The notes under the pieces were generated by a model. It made no database searches. It was not told where the DNA came from and saw nothing but the letters and a program-made list of their open reading frames with translations. A program made the position numbers and the translations under genes. Positions 46,446 through 55,315 of a stretch of 64,000 bases of DNA are shown piece by piece; the first letter of the stretch is position 1; each line of letters begins with the position of its first letter. The DNA comes from Mesobacillus jeotgali (GTDB taxonomy: Bacteria; Bacillota; Bacilli; Bacillales; Cytobacillaceae): positions 806,001-870,000 of the forward strand of contig NZ_FVZC01000009.1 in the NCBI RefSeq assembly GCF_900166585.1, written 5' to 3'.

Positions 46446-46985
46446 ATGACAGTGACGAAAATACATATCATCGGCGGGCCTGGGAGCGGGAAATCATATA
46501 TAGCATCAAAGCTTTCTAAGATGCTTGGGGTGCCGAGTCACGATTTGGACAGCTTATTTTGGGATCAGGATTCCGAATATTTTGGTTCACAGACTCCACC
46601 TGTAAAAAGGACCGAAATGCTGAATGAAGTTATCATGGAGGAGAAGTGGATTATTGAAGGAGTTTATTATAGCTGGCTTGAAGAAAGTTTCCGCGAGGCA
46701 GACTATATTTTTATACTTAAGACAAGTGTGTTTGTACGCGACTGGCGTATTATAAAAAGATTTGTACTCAGGAAAGTAAAGCTGGCATCTTCTCCGCGAA
46801 AAGAGAACCTAAAAACGCTGAGCGATTTGATAAAGTGGAACCACCAGTACGACAGCAACAACCTGGTAGAAGCGATCAAACTGATGAAGCCATACAAAGA
46901 CAAAGTCATTATACTGACTAAGAAAGACGATGTGTTCAAGCTTTTTGTTAAGCGGAAAAAGAAGTCATCCGGAGGAGCCGCGTGA
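46446..46985 (+). CDS. P-loop (adenylate-kinase-like) protein
   Basis: 179 residues. Walker A GGPGSGKSYIA at residues 10-20, then HDLDSLFWDQDS and IIEGVYYSWL, the pattern of topology-modulation/FlaR-like kinases. Substrate unknown. ATG after CAGGGTGA. Ends at a bidirectional terminator. Confidence 0.8.
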   Translation: MTVTKIHIIGGPGSGKSYIASKLSKMLGVPSHDLDSLFWDQDSEYFGSQTPPVKRTEMLNEVIMEEKWIIEGVYYSWLEESFREADYIFILKTSVFVRDWRIIKRFVLRKVKLASSPRKENLKTLSDLIKWNHQYDSNNLVEAIKLMKPYKDKVIILTKKDDVFKLFVKRKKKSSGGAA

Positions 46986-46992
46986 TTTAAGC

Positions 46993-47027
46993 AGAAAAAA
47001 AACTGCCTTAAAAAAAGGCAGTTTTAG
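46993..47027. terminator. Bidirectional terminator
   Basis: AAAACTGCCTT / AAGGCAGTTTT with an A-rich loop, between converging genes. Confidence 0.9.
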
Positions 47028-47455
47028 AATAAGCTTTCATATGGCGCTGTGCTGATTTGCTTTTCAGCAAGCCGCTTTCGTAAAAATTTATGGTCACGTT
47101 TTGGTGTCGCCAGGATATAGCCGCGAATGACAAGCTCCTGAGTGATCTTGTCCGCTTTTTCTTTTACGGCAAGTTCACCAATTTTACCGGCAATCTTATG
47201 CCTCGCCACGTCCCTGAACAACTCAGGCACAGGACTGACCAGGTCCTCCAGCAATGCTTTCTGTTCATCAGGCCACAGGTGACGCGTCTGATTCACATAA
47301 TATTCTTCCCAATCCATATCCGATCTTCCATCGTCCTTCGGAAGCTTTTTCAAAAACTTACGAAACATGAAATAGCCGCCGATCGCAAATAAACCAACCA
47401 ATACAACGACCCAAAATAAAATAAACCACAAAAACCAACCTTCAAGCTGATACAT
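47024..47455 (-). CDS. DUF2621 (YneK-like) membrane protein
   Basis: 143 residues. Hydrophobic N-terminal helix (about 7-30), then a soluble part with SDMDWEEYYVNQTRHLWPDE and VPELFRDVARHKIAGKIGEL. This matches DUF2621. I recall B. subtilis yneK, next to ccdC, as the family reference; here it is 21 kb from ccdC, on the other strand. Function unknown. Confidence 0.78.
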   Translation of the reverse strand: MYQLEGWFLWFILFWVVVLVGLFAIGGYFMFRKFLKKLPKDDGRSDMDWEEYYVNQTRHLWPDEQKALLEDLVSPVPELFRDVARHKIAGKIGELAVKEKADKITQELVIRGYILATPKRDHKFLRKRLAEKQISTAPYESLF

Positions 47456-47546
47456 AACCCTTCACCCACGCAATTCTAATATCTCTTCCTATTATAGTAT
47501 TTGCGGTCAAGGGAAGACAAGTCTTGTGACAATTTGAGTAACTCTC

Positions 47547-47575
47547 TTGTAAAAACGACAGCTTCTCAGTATAAT
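47547..47575 (+). promoter_or_regulatory. Sigma-A promoter of the selenocysteine tRNA
   Basis: TTGTAA (47547-47552), 17 bp, TATAAT (47570-47575); 18 bases before the tRNA 5' end. Confidence 0.85.
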
Positions 47576-47593
47576 AGACCTTGTTCTTCAAAA

Positions 47594-47691
47594 CGGGGCT
47601 GAATGGGGTACTGGTGTCCTCCACGGTCTTCAAAACCGCTTGTGACCTGCGTGCCAGGTTAGCTGGGTTCGATTCCCAGGCGGTCCCGCCA
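47594..47691 (+). tRNA. selC: tRNA-Sec (anticodon TCA)
   Basis: 98 bases including encoded CCA (47689-47691). Eight-base acceptor stem CGGGGCTG pairs with CGGTCCCG; anticodon loop CTTCAAA with TCA; long extra arm with stem ACCTG/CAGGT; T arm CTGGG-TTCGATTC-CCAG. Extended acceptor, long extra arm and UCA anticodon together are diagnostic. It reads UGA as selenocysteine with SelA, SelB and SelD, none of which are encoded in this window. Own promoter and terminator. The fdh gene at the right edge is a possible client. Confidence 0.93.
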
Positions 47692-47715
47692 ATATACATA
47701 TTATCAGATGTCTGT

Positions 47716-47758
47716 ACCGTACGGTGAATTTCACTCGTGCGGTTTTTTGGTTTTTTTG
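47716..47758 (+). terminator. selC terminator
   Basis: ACCGTACGGTGA pairs with TCACTCGTGCGGT (one mismatch and one bulge), followed by two T runs. Confidence 0.82.
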
Positions 47759-48068
47759 TAGAAAGCGGGACGCTGATTTGCAAAACTATTGAAACTGTAA
47801 TTAAAAAATTCATTTCTGTTCATAGGATATATTCTTTCTGATATTCATTTTCATTACATGTTATACATGTTGCAAAAAGAGTGGAAGCAATCCAACTATG
47901 AACTGATTGGTCCGAAATCGTATATCTTTTTAGCTGCCCTAATCGGGCTAGGAGCGAATACTGAGGGAAAGGGGAATCATACCGATATGTCTTATTACGA
48001 AGACACGGAATCGTTTAGGAAATTTCCTGCAAGAGTCGAAGGATGAAATAGAAAAGCATTCAAAATAG
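47759..48068. other. Gene-free stretch after selC
   Basis: One 62-codon frame (47858-48046) is open but has no ribosome site and no family resemblance. Nothing else was seen. Confidence 0.5.
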
Positions 48069-48099
48069 AAAAAGGACGCGGTTTTTGCGTCCTTTTTCC
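48069..48099 (-). terminator. Terminator of the X-Pro peptidase gene
   Basis: AAAAAGGACGC / GCGTCCTTTTT with a seven-base loop, T-rich on both strands. Confidence 0.9.
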
Positions 48100-48132
48100 T
48101 GTGAATTACTAGGTTTTCGAGTCTTATCTATC

Positions 48133-50016
48133 TTAGAAACCTGCAGCTTTTTTCCCGCTTACTATCGGGAGGCTGATATAGCTTTGTCCAAGCTCGACTT
48201 CAAAGGTTGCTTTTGTGCTTGATGGGATGGAGCGCCGTCTGTCACTTCCGGCAATGATTACGCCGATCCGGTGGCCAGCTTTAAACACATAGTCCTCAGG
48301 GAGAGCATTCCATTCAAATTTGTAGCTTTTTCCTGCTTTTAATGGGTCGTCCAGTTCAATAGTTTTCCAGTTTTGCGCATCAAACCAGCCTCTTGTAACT
48401 ACTTCATAAGGTGCGGTATGGGTAGTTTTTACAGTTTCTTTGTAACAGGCATCGTCTGTTTCTGTGCTTTCACCCCAGCAGCTTTCTGTTGCGAGTGTTT
48501 GTATTCCTTCGCCTCTGCTTTCGTGATTAATTCGAGTGTCTGTTCCATAATCAACAATATATACAGATAAATTAGAGTCTTCTTTGTCAACTTTCGCACG
48601 AAGAGAGATTAACGGAACACCGCTAAACCGGACGTCCTCTGTCAAAGGCTCGGTTAAGAAAGCCAGTCGGTCGCCTTTAACCATTGTCTCATTCGTAACC
48701 ATTTCTTTTTCTGTCTGCTGTGGATTATCCGTAAAGGTTTGTTTAAAATTGCCTGTCACAGGTCCTGTTGTCAATTTGCCATTTGTCTGTTCATTTACGC
48801 CTGGAGCGAAACGGATTTTTACATCATGTGCTTCTTTGTCTGGCCAGGAAGATTGGGTTTCCCAATTGTCTGCTCCTCTTTCAATGTCAACGGCAGGCTC
48901 GTCCATTATGCCATTCTCTTTATTTAGCAGCCAGTAGTCAAACCAGCGGTGCAGCGTATCGACCCACTCTGCTCTGCGGAAATCGAACGGGTCCACATGG
49001 CCGGTCTGGGTGAGCCACAGCTTTCGCGGAACATCTTCCTTGGCAAGAGCTGTCCACCAGTCTGCCAGGTGATTCATTTTCACATTATAGTCGTTTAAGC
49101 CATGTACAGCAAAGACACTGGCTTTCACATTTTTAACATCTTTTACATAGTTTCGTTCGTCCCAAAACTCATTATAGTCGCCTGAACCGTCATCAGCTTC
49201 GGTGTTAAGGCGGTTAAAAACGGGCTGGCATGCTTCTTTGCGTGAGCTGCTGGCGACTCGGCTTGCCAAGCCACCAGGACCGTTATTATAATATGTAAGT
49301 CCTTCGTAGCGGTAGTAATTATACCAGCTGCTGATAGCACCAATAGGAACGATCGTTTTTAATCCTTCGACTCCAGTAGCGGCTACTCCGTTAGCAAGAG
49401 TGCCGTCATAGGATTTCCCAATCATGCCGACATTGCCGGTTGTCCAATCAGCCTTGACTTCTTGATTATTTTTATTCCAGGCTTTTGCTCTGCCATTCAT
49501 CCAGTCGATAACCACTTTGATGCTTTCAATTTCTTCATATCCTCCTGTTGTCGGGCATCCATCTGACTGATTCGTCCCAACCATTTCCGGAAGGGCAACT
49601 GCATATCCTCTTGGAACAAAATAATTATCATAATAAAGTGGGAATTTCTCATTGAGTCCATCTTTATCCCTGTCCTTTACTTCGCTCTCATTTCCTCTCC
49701 CAAGGCTTTCATAATAAGGGCTGGCATCCATAATAACAGGAACTTTCATTCCATCCTCGGTTTCCTTCGGGCGAATAATGTCTACAGCAATGCGATCAGG
49801 TGCTCCGTTTTCGTCCGAATCCAGTTTTGATTCTACAAATACAGTTTCTCTGATTGCATCTGCGTAGGAATAAACAGGCTGAGATTTTAAATTTACTATC
49901 GATGCTTCTTGAATTGGCTTTGTTTCGGCCGACGCTTTTGAGTAGTTAAATGATGATAGAGTGATAGAGACAATCGTGATCATTGAAGCCGCCTTAAGCA
50001 GCCTTTTCTTTTTCAT
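48133..50016 (-). CDS. Secreted Xaa-Pro dipeptidyl-peptidase (S15 family)
   Basis: 627 residues. N-terminal signal peptide (KKKRLLKAASMITIVSITLS ... ASAETK). Alpha/beta-hydrolase core with nucleophile Ser in MIGKSYDGTLANG, Asp in VHGLNDYNVK and His in TQTGHVDPF; C-terminal jelly-roll domain (PLISLRAKVDKEDSNLSVYI). It releases X-Pro dipeptides outside the cell. RBS GGAGGGA. Monocistronic. Confidence 0.9.
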   Translation of the reverse strand: MKKKRLLKAASMITIVSITLSSFNYSKASAETKPIQEASIVNLKSQPVYSYADAIRETVFVESKLDSDENGAPDRIAVDIIRPKETEDGMKVPVIMDASPYYESLGRGNESEVKDRDKDGLNEKFPLYYDNYFVPRGYAVALPEMVGTNQSDGCPTTGGYEEIESIKVVIDWMNGRAKAWNKNNQEVKADWTTGNVGMIGKSYDGTLANGVAATGVEGLKTIVPIGAISSWYNYYRYEGLTYYNNGPGGLASRVASSSRKEACQPVFNRLNTEADDGSGDYNEFWDERNYVKDVKNVKASVFAVHGLNDYNVKMNHLADWWTALAKEDVPRKLWLTQTGHVDPFDFRRAEWVDTLHRWFDYWLLNKENGIMDEPAVDIERGADNWETQSSWPDKEAHDVKIRFAPGVNEQTNGKLTTGPVTGNFKQTFTDNPQQTEKEMVTNETMVKGDRLAFLTEPLTEDVRFSGVPLISLRAKVDKEDSNLSVYIVDYGTDTRINHESRGEGIQTLATESCWGESTETDDACYKETVKTTHTAPYEVVTRGWFDAQNWKTIELDDPLKAGKSYKFEWNALPEDYVFKAGHRIGVIIAGSDRRRSIPSSTKATFEVELGQSYISLPIVSGKKAAGF

Positions 50017-50338
50017 AAAATCCCTCCTCTGTAATTTAAATACATTATATTTCGAGAAGGGAAATATTAATAGATTAAAAATTCCTAATTTTCTATATTT
50101 TTCTAGTTTAAAAAATGAGTAAATTTAGGAGAAAAGTCTTCTTTAATTCGATCATTTTACTAATAAGGGATGTAGAAAGGGAGTATCATTAAATAGCTAC
50201 ATTGTTATATAGCTTTAATTAACATAACAAAGGCATTCCCATAAACAGGAATGCCTCTCTTAAATGCGTTGTCTATAATTATGCAGGAGGAAGGTAACTT
50301 TCGGTTTTTTTTAACACGCAAAGAATGATCTTAATTAA
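50017..50338. other. Intergenic region between the X-Pro peptidase and LCP genes
   Basis: About 320 bp, A/T-rich, with the LCP-gene terminator (50229-50262) but no gene seen. Confidence 0.6.
50229..50262 (-). terminator. Terminator downstream of the LCP gene
   Basis: AGGCATTCC / GGAATGCCT, eight-base loop, followed on the minus strand by TTTGTTATG. Confidence 0.75.
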
Positions 50339-51262
50339 CTAGTTTTCCAAAAACTCCTTCAACGCCTCTTTATTCTGTTCTAAATCCACTTCCAATACTT
50401 CACCGATTCCTTCATAATCCTCATTCTCAAAGCTTCCATCCTCAGGAACGCGGAGGGTTTGTATTTCACCGGTTTCATTCGTCAGGATGTCTTTTCCGAT
50501 GGTCAGGAGTGTGGACGTGTCGATATCTGTGTCGACATATGACCCTAGAAGGTCTATCAGTTCGGGGAGCTTGGCCACGCTGTTCAGGGATATGGCTTCA
50601 TCTTTTAGTTTTGTGACGACTTCTTGCTGCCTTTGTACTCGCCCGAAGTCACTCAATCTGTCCTGGCGGAAGCGGACATAGCCTAATAGTTCTTCACCAT
50701 GCAGCTTTTGGGTTCCTTCTTCCAATGTCATTCCGATTCCATCGGACATTTCATATGGTATGTCTACTTCAATGCCGTTTGGCACTAAAAGGTCGACTGC
50801 TTTTACGAAGCCTTTAAAATCGACAATAGCATAATGGGAAATGTCGAGACCGAAATTCAATTTAATTGTTTCCCTGAGTAATTCGGGGCCTCCGAAGGAA
50901 TAGGCAGCATTTAATTTTTGCTGTCCGTGTTCAGGGATGGTTACATACATATCACGCATAAGAGAAATCAGTTTTACCTTTTGCGTTTTTGGGTTGTAGT
51001 GGGCAACCATGATGGAATCAGTCCGTGCTCCTTCTTCTCCGCGTGAGTCACTGCCCAGTAAAAGCACATTTACTTCTTCTTTGTTATTCTCCACTCCCTG
51101 AAACGAATCTGCTTCAGCTTTTTTAAATGGTTGATTAATTGCTTTATATGTTCCTTCTATGTACTGAAATATGGTAAAAAGACCAACAATAAATATCCCG
51201 ACTATAAGCAAGGCGCCAACCAATCTTCCCCATCTTACTTTTCTGCCTCTCTTTTTTGTCAT
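50339..51262 (-). CDS. LytR-CpsA-Psr (LCP) family cell-wall polymer ligase
   Basis: 307 residues. Basic cytoplasmic tail (TKKRGRKVRWGR), one membrane helix (about 13-34), then the LCP domain with LLLGSDSRGEEGARTDSIMV, SLMRDMYVTIPEHG, KLNAAYSFGG and YVRFRQDRLSDFGRVQRQQ. LCP enzymes attach teichoic acids or other polymers to peptidoglycan; the conserved Arg and Asp residues that bind the lipid diphosphate are present. Specific paralogue (TagT, U or V) not resolved. Confidence 0.92.
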   Translation of the reverse strand: MTKKRGRKVRWGRLVGALLIVGIFIVGLFTIFQYIEGTYKAINQPFKKAEADSFQGVENNKEEVNVLLLGSDSRGEEGARTDSIMVAHYNPKTQKVKLISLMRDMYVTIPEHGQQKLNAAYSFGGPELLRETIKLNFGLDISHYAIVDFKGFVKAVDLLVPNGIEVDIPYEMSDGIGMTLEEGTQKLHGEELLGYVRFRQDRLSDFGRVQRQQEVVTKLKDEAISLNSVAKLPELIDLLGSYVDTDIDTSTLLTIGKDILTNETGEIQTLRVPEDGSFENEDYEGIGEVLEVDLEQNKEALKEFLEN

Positions 51263-51468
51263 TTCTACACCACCCAGGTTAAACTTTCACTTTTTACCAA
51301 GTAGTCATTATCCCATACTTTCATTTCAGCTTTTGGAAGATTAGGTTACAGTTCGTTAAAATTCTCTTAACAAATGTCTGAACGGGATTGGGTTATCAAC
51401 TTCTTGCAGTAAGATGTATTGGAAATCCAAAAATTAATAAGCGTCCTAAAAATGATGTTCATAATGTT

Positions 51469-52224
51469 TTAAACAAAAGTAACCTCCCTGAGTAAAAGGG
51501 GACTTTCATTGTAGGCGGCAGACAATCCTGTTCTTTTTATCTGTTCCTTTTTAACTGCCTTATACGGCAATTGGACTTTTAGTTCCTTTTTAAAAGGAGA
51601 GATCGAAAGGGAGACGGTTTGCTGGTTTAGCCATTTGGCATCGATTAATGTTTCATCGGCAAAAAAGAATTTCTGCTGTGAGCCTTTCCGGTAAAAATAG
51701 TGTTCTTGTCCTTTTGGGGTTCCAGGTTCATTTAGGCAAATATACAATGAAAGGTTATCGCAAAATTTTAGCAGAGTTAAATGGAAAGAAAGAGACCTAT
51801 CATAACCAATCCTTAATTGCTTGATCAATTCCTGCTGTCTTTGTTTCTCCTCGTTGAAAAAGTTCTTTCCAATTGTACTGGTTGCATTCTCAAGGAATGA
51901 GGCATAATGGAGGCTGCACAAAAGGCCGGCGTAGGGATCCATCTGTACAACGTCATCGATTCCTTGTTTATAAAAAGCAAGTTTTGAGCCGCCTGGATAA
52001 TCCATAAATGAGTAGGGCTGCTGAGTTAGTTCATTCCATAAAGGTTCTTTGTCCGGCTCAATCCAGCATCTATCATGTTCACGGACTGCGAGTAACACGG
52101 ACTCTTTCTTATCCATTCCAAGAAAATAATCTTCTTGCCAGTTTTCTGCAGCTTCCTCTGATACTCTAGCATGGTCATGTTGCGCAATCATAACAAAATC
52201 TTTTTCCCGTTCATGAATGATCAT
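51469..52224 (-). CDS. DUF3891 family protein
   Basis: 251 residues matching DUF3891: MIAQHDHARVSEEAAENWQ near the start, AVREHDRCWIEPD, and DPYAGLLCSLHYASFLENAT with conserved His residues in an HD-like arrangement. Function unknown, possibly a metal-dependent hydrolase judging by the histidines. GGAGGTCG before ATG. Confidence 0.82.
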   Translation of the reverse strand: MIIHEREKDFVMIAQHDHARVSEEAAENWQEDYFLGMDKKESVLLAVREHDRCWIEPDKEPLWNELTQQPYSFMDYPGGSKLAFYKQGIDDVVQMDPYAGLLCSLHYASFLENATSTIGKNFFNEEKQRQQELIKQLRIGYDRSLSFHLTLLKFCDNLSLYICLNEPGTPKGQEHYFYRKGSQQKFFFADETLIDAKWLNQQTVSLSISPFKKELKVQLPYKAVKKEQIKRTGLSAAYNESPLLLREVTFV

Positions 52225-52385
52225 GGTTCGACCTCCCGTATGAATAAAAGATTATTTTCGTTTGAGGCTGTATCAAACTCGGTAAATATGGATTCCCTTC
52301 GCCAGTACATTAGAAAACAATTTTAAAAGTTTAGCTTGTGAATGAATAATGTTATAATTTTTAAGGTTAGAAAGCAGGTGTGAAT

Positions 52386-52679
52386 ATGAATGAAACAGTT
52401 ATTAACCGGTTTCGTTTGATGGGTTTGATTGAGGGCGGATCTTTATTGGTGCTCGTCTTTATCGCGATGCCGCTAAAATATTGGGCTGGTTTTCCTGAGG
52501 CTGTGCGCTTTGTCGGTTCGCTGCATGGATTGCTTTTTATTTTATATGTATTTATGATCGTTTACACTACTTTTAAGGTGAGATGGTCGTTTCTTTGGAT
52601 AGTGAGTGCTTTTGCTGCCGCATTTATTCCTTTCGGCAATATCATTTTGGATCGCTTTTTACAAAAGACTTTCAAGTAA
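52386..52679 (+). CDS. DUF3817 membrane protein
   Basis: 97 residues. Three hydrophobic helices and the family features FRLMGLIEGGSLLVLVFIAM with PLKYWAG, and VGSLHGLLFILYVF. Function unknown. ATG 52386 after GCAGGTG. The DUF1450 gene starts 15 bases after the stop. Confidence 0.85.
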   Translation: MNETVINRFRLMGLIEGGSLLVLVFIAMPLKYWAGFPEAVRFVGSLHGLLFILYVFMIVYTTFKVRWSFLWIVSAFAAAFIPFGNIILDRFLQKTFK

Positions 52680-52693
52680 AGGGAGTATCATAA

Positions 52694-52960
52694 ATGAATG
52701 TACTCAAGAAGCTTTTTCCCAAGCAAAAGAAAGTGAAAATAGAATTCTGCCAGCGGAATTTGGAGCAGTTTTTGAAGGAAGAGAATCATGCGGCATACAA
52801 TGAATTTTTAAGCCGTAAAAATATAATATATAAGGAATTTGAATGCCAGAGCAGGTGCAAGGAATGCAGGCTGTCTCCGTATGCTGTCATGAACGGCGAA
52901 TTTGTCCAGGCGGAGGATTCTGCTGAGTTGTTGAAGAAAATGGCTGAGTATATAGAGTAA
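52694..52960 (+). CDS. DUF1450 (YuzB-like) protein
   Basis: 88 residues. VKIEFCQRNLEQF and ECQSRCKECRLSPYAVMNGE carry the conserved cysteines (FCQ; C-x3-C-x2-C) typical of DUF1450, probably a metal or Fe-S site. Function unknown. RBS AAAGGGAG; ends at a terminator shared with the M28 gene. Confidence 0.85.
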   Translation: MNVLKKLFPKQKKVKIEFCQRNLEQFLKEENHAAYNEFLSRKNIIYKEFECQSRCKECRLSPYAVMNGEFVQAEDSAELLKKMAEYIE

Positions 52961-52993
52961 AACCGCTCCAGTGAATGCCGGAGCGGTTTTCTT
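52961..52993. terminator. Bidirectional terminator
   Basis: AAACCGCTCC / GGAGCGGTTTT around a ten-base loop. Confidence 0.9.
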
Positions 52994-52994
52994 T

Positions 52995-53960
52995 TTACTT
53001 GGATGTGCTTGTTTTTTCGAAGAACTTAAGTACTTCTGTCAGTACTTGACTATAAGTGCTCAATCGCTCCTGAATACGGCCAGGATAAGCGGTCTCAATG
53101 AAATTCAGTGTGTCGTTTTTAGTATGCCATACACCGCCATATTCTTCTGTTTGTTCATATCCGTCCAATTCGCCAATTTCCCAGTTGGTTGATTCGAAGT
53201 AAGCGAATGGGATACCCAGAGCATTAAATGGTGCATGGTCGCTCCAATCTCCTGTTGTTCCAGCAGGATAATCTGCGTTCAATCCAGGATTAATGCCGAT
53301 ATCTAGCTTCTTTTTTTCAGCGATATTCAGAGCCTGTTCACGGATGAAGCCTGCGTCATCGGCACTTCCATGGACATACATTTTGTCGCCAACAGCCAGG
53401 CTGTCCAGGTTGATCATTCCAACTGTATTGCTGATTTCTTCAGCAGTCATTTGCTTTGCATAAAAATTGGATCCGTTCAAACCGCCTTCTTCAGCACCAA
53501 ATGCGATGAAAACAATGGAGTAAGGAGTCGAAACATTTTTCAGAACCTCAGCGACCTCCAGCATCACACCAACACCTGAAGCGTTATCATCCGTGCCGTT
53601 TCCGGCAGCTACGGAGTCATAATGGGCACCGACAATGATTTGTTTATCTGATTTACCTTTTTTGTATGCAATCACGTTAGCAGAATTGTATGTTTTTCCT
53701 CTTCTTGTAAATGAAAATTCTTGTTCATCAGAAGAGTAGCCCATGCGTTCAAATTGATCCGCGATATATTCTTTAGCTTTTATTTCTCCCTCTGTACCAT
53801 AAACACGGCTGCCAATCTTTTCAGATAAAAATTTTGTATGCTCATAAGCCAAAGCACCATCCTTATGTACCAATGATGGAGAATAGGCAGATGCGCTCCC
53901 CGCTGTCGAGATCAGTAAAATAAATACAAGCAGGATTGACATCCAAAAAGGTTTTTTCAT
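52995..53960 (-). CDS. Secreted M28-family aminopeptidase
   Basis: 321 residues with a clear signal peptide (residues 1-25, ending SASA-YS). Zinc ligands and catalytic acids: VGAHYDSV, GTDDNASG, FGAEEGGLNGS, MINLDS and the final His in GGVWHTKNDT. Cuts N-terminal residues from peptides outside the cell. ATG 53960 follows AGGAGGG; the in-frame ATG 53993 lacks a site. With the X-Pro peptidase it suggests peptide feeding. Confidence 0.92.
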   Translation of the reverse strand: MKKPFWMSILLVFILLISTAGSASAYSPSLVHKDGALAYEHTKFLSEKIGSRVYGTEGEIKAKEYIADQFERMGYSSDEQEFSFTRRGKTYNSANVIAYKKGKSDKQIIVGAHYDSVAAGNGTDDNASGVGVMLEVAEVLKNVSTPYSIVFIAFGAEEGGLNGSNFYAKQMTAEEISNTVGMINLDSLAVGDKMYVHGSADDAGFIREQALNIAEKKKLDIGINPGLNADYPAGTTGDWSDHAPFNALGIPFAYFESTNWEIGELDGYEQTEEYGGVWHTKNDTLNFIETAYPGRIQERLSTYSQVLTEVLKFFEKTSTSK

Positions 53961-54106
53961 GAAATTCCCTCCTATTATATAAAAATACAACAACTTGTAT
54001 AATTATAATAATATTTCTAGAGTTTTAAAACAGACTATAGTCCTAGAATTGTATTAAATAATTACGCAAAGACATATTTTATTCTAAGTGGGAGGGAGGC
54101 GGGCTT

Positions 54107-54451
54107 TTGAACATCGATATGCAAAAAGCAAACTTGCTGGCAGAGAATATCAAGGGTTTTACGAATTTTGTACAGAAGTGTTATGACGATAAACCTGGAT
54201 TGATTTTAGATTTTGATAAGCTCTACCAGGTTAAGCTATGGGTGGAGGAATACAAATTTCAATCGCTGGCTGAAGAACTGCAGAGGATCAATATGTTTGA
54301 GTGGGATGGAAAATATACCTTATTGCTGGTAAACCGGTTTTGGAAGGGTTTCCAAATTATTGACGATTATGTTGAACATCATCACTCGGACTTGTTTATT
54401 CTGACCGCAAGACTTCATACACTAAGGAATTTGAGTGGATTATTTCTCTAA
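54107..54451 (+). CDS. Hypothetical protein
   Basis: 114 residues from TTG 54107 after GGGAGGCGG. Helical, with LLAENIKGFTNFVQKCYDDK and a C-terminal DDYVEHHHSDLFILTARLHT. No family recognised. Precedes the spore-type hydrolase. Confidence 0.6.
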   Translation: MNIDMQKANLLAENIKGFTNFVQKCYDDKPGLILDFDKLYQVKLWVEEYKFQSLAEELQRINMFEWDGKYTLLLVNRFWKGFQIIDDYVEHHHSDLFILTARLHTLRNLSGLFL

Positions 54452-54664
54452 CGTAAATGTGACGTTTTGATTCACAGTTGTTTTTTTATCGCTTATGTAA
54501 CAAAATTTACGAAAAATCCTTATCACGTAATAATCATTACATTTTTTCCCCTTCTTGGGATAACTTTAAGATTCGCCCAATGATTCACTAGTGTATTATC
54601 ATTGTTAACCTGTTAGCCTAATATAGGGCCTGTTCAGTCTTAGAAACCAAACAGGAGGTTTACA

Positions 54665-55174
54665 ATGAAAAAAATCCTTATTTTAGTTTCGCTTCTAACA
54701 TTAGTAATTGGATCATATACAGTTTATGCGGAATCCACGAAAACCAATCAGGCTGATACTGTCAAAACGAAAAAAGTGGATGTTGATACAAAAGAGTCTT
54801 CAGTTACCGATAAACGATTTATTAAGGAAGAAGAAGTAAAGCTTCTTGCTCGTCTCGTCCATGCAGAAGCCAAAGGTGAACCTTATGAAGGCAAGGTTGC
54901 TGTAGCAGAAGTTGTACTAAACCGAGTGGAGAATGAACAGTTTCCAGATACGGTTAAAGAAGTGATTTACCAAAGAAACGCCTTCCAGCCGGTCCAAAAT
55001 GGCGCGATCAATAAACCGGCAAATGAGGAAGCGGTCAAAGCAGTCGAAGATGCACTTGAAAATGACAATAATATGGATTATCTCTACTTCTATAATCCGG
55101 AGACAGCGACAAGTCAGTGGATCTTCACTCGTGATGTCGTTAAAACTATTGGAAAACATGCCTTTGCCATCTAA
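54665..55174 (+). CDS. SleB/CwlJ-type cell wall hydrolase
   Basis: 169 residues: signal peptide (about 1-22), linker, then Hydrolase_2 domain with catalytic Glu in LARLVHAEAKGEPYEGKVAV, then VLNRVENEQFPDTVKEVIYQ and FYNPETATSQWIF. Family members degrade spore cortex peptidoglycan (SleB, CwlJ) or vegetative wall (YkvT). No N-terminal PG-binding repeat as in SleB, so it resembles CwlJ/YkvT. RBS AGGAGGT. Terminator follows. Confidence 0.88.
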   Translation: MKKILILVSLLTLVIGSYTVYAESTKTNQADTVKTKKVDVDTKESSVTDKRFIKEEEVKLLARLVHAEAKGEPYEGKVAVAEVVLNRVENEQFPDTVKEVIYQRNAFQPVQNGAINKPANEEAVKAVEDALENDNNMDYLYFYNPETATSQWIFTRDVVKTIGKHAFAI

Positions 55175-55212
55175 AAGCGCGTACAGCATAAAAAGCTGCG
55201 CGCTTTTTTGCT
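55174..55212 (+). terminator. Terminator after the hydrolase gene
   Basis: AAAAGCGCG.AGC and GCT.CGCGCTTTT pair with an A-rich loop and a T run. Confidence 0.9.
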
Positions 55213-55315
55213 TTTTACAAAACCAGCACATCAGACACAGTATTATCATTTTTATTAACAAAAGAATTATTATACAATAAAGCTTACCAATTAGTGGAAC
55301 GAGGTGTAATCAGAA

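Noticed and set aside
47858..48046. 62-codon frame downstream of selC
   Set aside because: No ribosome site and no recognisable family; could be a remnant but nothing supports it.
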